A DNA stretch of 64,000 bases from NCBI GenBank assembly GCA_031771865.1, contig JASISA010000022.1, positions 2,542,001 through 2,606,000 on the forward strand. The letters run 5' to 3'. Shown in pieces: positions 61,078 to 64,000 of the stretch; the stretch's first letter is position 1, and each line of letters begins with the position of its first letter. The position numbers and the translations under genes were made by a program. Under the pieces are notes generated by a model. The model saw only the letters and a program-made list of their open reading frames with translations. It was not told the origin of the DNA and ran no database searches. This DNA comes from Nothophaeocryptopus gaeumannii. Lineage: Eukaryota > Ascomycota > Dothideomycetes > Mycosphaerellales > Mycosphaerellaceae.

Positions 61078-62865
61078 ATGACAATACCCATCATACGCAA
61101 GCGAACCAAGAAGCCAAAAGTTCGGACAGGATGCCGCACTTGCAAGTGAGTACGCATATCTCAGTAAAATCAGTCACCAAGCTGAAGGACATATTCCAGA
61201 GACCGTCACATCAAGTGCGGCGAAGAAAGACCTGCTTGCCTGAATTGCGTTCGGAGTGGTCGAGTGTGCTCCGGCTACGAGCTCCTCGACGCGGTCTCCA
61301 AGATCAGACGTATTCTGCCTCAACCGACTTCCTTGCCAATGCTTTCGGTGGAATTGCAATCAGACGAATTGATGGCGTTTGATTTCTTCCGCCTAGAAAC
61401 ACTTGACCAGCTGCCCGACCGAAGATCTTGGGGACATATTGCGTTGCGCATGGCACGAAATGAGCCAGTTATCGCACACGCATTTGCTGCCTTGGGATCA
61501 ATGCACCGCGTGGTGTCGTCGCCCGACGATAGTCAAGCACTCGGCCTCCAGAGAGACTTCGCGTTCAATCAATACAGCAAAGGCATGATTTGCATGAGAC
61601 GCTATCTCTCAATCATTGGATTATCATCGTACAACTACGACCAAGCTTCGATCATCCTTGTAGCCTCACTGCTATTTTTCTGCTTTGAAGCATTTTGCGG
61701 TCAGAACAAGCTAGCGGCTCTTCACATTCAACAAGGCTTGAACATTCTATATGACCGCGCGGGAAGCGGCAGTCCATCTGCAGAGGAAGGCGCGGAAAAA
61801 GACTGCCGGAGGCGGACCATCACTCTTCGAACCAACCCAAGAAATGAGTTCGACATCCTTGTCAGCACCTTCGCACGACTTGATGGTGAGTGGAAACTAC
61901 CAGGAGAGGACGAGCCCTATCTTTTTGTTACGTGTGACTCGGAAATTGGGGCCTCCTTCGTAAGCCTGGAAGAAGCAAACGCACACCTAGAAGCACTATG
62001 CTCGAGCCTCACTACGGATGTGTTCGATGACATCTGCGACGTTGCCACTGAGTGGGCAGCTAAGATGCCACAGTACCAAGGATTAGACGACGACATGCAC
62101 TATTGCTTGGTCTCAACATTGTCACGAGTTGTAGACCTGGACTCCCACCCAGGTCTGGATGAAAGGATCGAAGAGATTCGCCAGAACCTCCGCAAGTGGA
62201 TGCTGGCATTCGCGTCAATACCGGTTACCGACTCGAACAGATCCGAATATCTCCTGATCCAAATCTACTTTTACAATATTTGGATCATCGGAGAAACCCT
62301 TCGTGACGAATCGGAAATCGACGTCGATCAGTTCGAAAAGCAATCCGAGCACGTGACAGGCCTTGCGGAAGAATACCTCTCGATTTATATGGCAAGCACG
62401 TCCCAGTTCAGGCAATATAAAACTGCAGACGGGTCGTCAGGACATAAAAATACCCCACCAGGCTTCACCGCTGGGGATGGATTCGTGAACTGTCTCATGA
62501 CGATCATCGCCCGTTGTAGAACGTCTTCAATTCGACGGAGATGTATAGAGATGCTTCGATGCATCAATTTTCAAGGAATATCCGACGGACCTTACATGGT
62601 TGCATTTTGTGAGCATATGGTCAACCTGGAGGAGAATCAAGCTCGACAGATGATGAGAGAAGAGGGCGAGAAGATGCATTTGGCCTGCCATGAAGTTCCG
62701 GAGGAGGCACGCTTCTTGACGACTTTGACTTACCCGTACTTTGCGCGAGATGGGTTCGACTCGTATGTTTTGGACGAGGCAGAAGCGATGTATGCCATGT
62801 ACTCTGATGGGCCTGGAAGCGACATTAGGCTGGGAAAGACGAAATTCAAGATACCAAGAGGTTGA
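61078..62865 (+). CDS. Zn2Cys6 fungal transcription factor
   Basis: Two exons, 61078-61145 and 61200-62865, are joined across a 54-nt intron (GTGAGT...TTCCAG); the product is 577 aa. The intron splits the zinc cluster: exon 1 gives KKPKVRTGCRTCK, exon 2 DRHIKCGEERPACLNCVRSG and RVCSGY, together the six-Cys binuclear cluster (residues 19-49). The remainder is the helical fungal-specific regulatory region (FDFFRLETLDQLPDRRSWGH, HAFAALGSMHRVV, LHIQQGLNILYD). Such factors bind paired CGG-type sites and commonly control a neighbouring gene or cluster; neighbours here are a decayed oxidase and a decayed phosphatase, so its original targets may be gone. The ORF is intact, unlike its neighbours. Confidence 0.9.
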
Positions 62866-62924
62866 GAAGATCCTGGTCACAACCCATTTACAGGAGCGCC
62901 GGGAAGCTCTTCTCAATGCCATTT

Positions 62925-64000
62925 CTACTGGATATCCTCAGGCAAAACAACAACCCAATTTTTATCAGCAGTCACCTCCCACCCATTCTCAGCTTGCGCC
63001 TTCGCATTCTTCACCCTCATCTCCTGGATCGCCTCCCAATTGCTGCTGGACTTGTTCACCCACAAATGAATAACTCCCTTCTGAACGTCGACACCATGGA
63101 AGGGCATATACCCATCGCTTGATGGCGTGTCTCCGGCGACCAGGATAGGAAGCTTCCACTGGTCGATGTATATCAGGATGGCTGCCCATTTACCAGCGAA
63201 CCTGGTTGCTGGATCCACAAGTAGGTTCCGTAGACCAAGTCGAGGTTTGCGGTTTGGTTGTAGGAGCCTGCGGCGATTTGCTCTGGAGATAGTTACTTCT
63301 CCAGTGACACTGTTCCACAGGAGTGTTGCAATGCCATTGACATTCTCCGGAGGCACATTGTATCCATACTTTGGATCTGGAGCGACCTTGCGTACCAGCT
63401 CCTCAGAGGACGCGTTCACGACGGAGACGTCAATTCCGTTTGCCATGAGAGTGTTGTAGAGCTCTCTCTGGCCCGTGAAGATTTTATAGGAGGGTCGTCG
63501 TCCTCATTGACTAGATTATCTCCGTCGTAGTACGTCACCGGCAACGAGCCGTTATAAGCCATCCCATCCTTCAGCTCCCTCGAAGTAAATCCCGACCACA
63601 CTTGCAAAGCCCAGGGATAGCAGATGATAACGTCGATCTCGCAGAGGTGGTAATAATAGCTGAACAGAGACTGCGTATGGACGGCTGTGTCCTTGAACGG
63701 GATGAGCTTTAAGTACGGATCGAGAGTGTCGCGGGTCAGGACTCCGGTCTTCTCCAGCTATGGGATGAGGGACTCTGTGATGTCGTATCTCCGGCTTGTG
63801 TTGTCCAAGTCGAAGACTGCGTAGTTGCTGCTATTGGCATTGCGAGCGATCATCTTCCTGAGCTCGGCTGCGGCGTCCTTTGGCCAGTGGGTAAGGGCGA
63901 TTGAACTTGATCCATTGTATGAAGGCTGGACCGCAGCTGTGGCGGCCAGTGTCGATGAGCTTGCCAGAAGTTGCGAGATGTACTTTATGACTGGTCGCTG
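62925..64000 (-). pseudogene. HAD-superfamily (phosphorylcholine-phosphatase-like) hydrolase, broken; 5' end outside the window
   Basis: The minus frame entering at the right edge reads VIKYISQLLASSSTLAATAA (signal-like), then YAVFDLDNTSRRYD with the HAD nucleophile motif DLDNT. A TAG follows (ESLIP-stop-LEKTG, near 63,760). It continues with RDTLDPYLKLIPFKDTAVHT, CYPWALQVWSGFTSRELKDG and LPVTYYDGDNLVNEDDDPP. One base out of phase near 63,490 comes KIFTGQRELYNTLMANGIDV, SSEELVRKVAPDPKYGYNVP and a C-terminal domain to a stop at 62925. Block order resembles fungal/bacterial phosphorylcholine phosphatases. One nonsense codon and one frameshift suggest a non-functional copy, though an isoform starting at ATG 63446 would keep the last 173 residues. 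Confidence 0.65.

Noticed and set aside
56900..64000. Sequencing errors as the cause of all broken genes
   Set aside because: Long housekeeping ORFs elsewhere in the window (up to 1,000 codons in one exon) are clean. The lesions cluster in accessory genes and include nonsense substitutions as well as indels. Resequencing would be decisive.
1..64000. CRISPR array, prophage, operon or plasmid origin
   Set aside because: Spliced nuclear fungal genes fill the window. No regularly spaced repeats or prokaryotic signals were found; the only multi-copy array is the 40-bp triplication without spacers.

Overview
The window is nuclear DNA of a filamentous ascomycete, most likely a dothideomycete; the class is an inference from gene content and style, not a search. 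The evidence is short GT-AG introns (mostly 46-68 nt) with CTAAC/CTGAC branch points, long intron-poor ORFs, mixed gene orientation without operons, and fungal families such as CBP4, NOP7/pescadillo, JIP5, a GPI-transamidase subunit, RAD1/XPF, BBP/SF1, Zn2Cys6 regulators and a fungal kinase-like family.

Layout. 0-8 kb: the 5' part of an ankyrin gene (minus), a steroid/3-ketoacyl-CoA-reductase-type SDR (plus, 2 exons), a weak two-exon candidate (minus), signal peptide peptidase (plus) and TYW3 (minus, 2 exons). 8-13 kb: a Dnf1/Dnf2-type P4-ATPase flippase (minus, 3 exons). 14.8-24.3 kb: a chromatin and genome-maintenance stretch with a CANIN/Nse6-like protein (plus), a TatD-DNase pseudogene invaded by a 40-bp triplication (minus), CBP4 in four small exons (plus), a protein whose N-terminus copies the first eight residues of mature histone H3 (minus), and RAD1/XPF (minus). 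24.8-32.7 kb: a single-pass membrane protein with repeated TQT motifs and a broken downstream extension, then a membrane-anchored coiled-coil protein (both minus). 33.7-37.7 kb: GAB1/PIG-U (minus, 4 exons) diverging from NOP7 (plus, 3 exons). 38.3-45.6 kb: three related RING/IBR ubiquitin-ligase-like genes, one intact and two decayed, around an asparagine-synthase-like gene. 46.4-55.5 kb: JIP5 (minus), a raffinose-synthase/GH36 enzyme (plus), a three-RRM protein (minus) and the branchpoint-binding protein BBP/SF1 (plus, 4 exons). 55.9-64 kb: accessory DNA with a small secreted protein, a RidA-like gene with an in-frame stop, a kinase-like gene, a heavily broken amine oxidase, an intact Zn2Cys6 regulator and a broken HAD phosphatase.

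Housekeeping ORFs of 400-1,566 codons are clean, whereas the accessory genes carry many one-base indels and nonsense codons. This argues for real gene decay rather than poor sequence. The most notable signals are the H3-tail mimic at 21,088, six branchpoint-like CTAAC motifs packed in one 158-nt intron of the gene for the branchpoint-binding protein itself, the TQT-rich membrane protein, and the decaying IBR family. All exon boundaries were inferred by eye from splice signals and family similarity.
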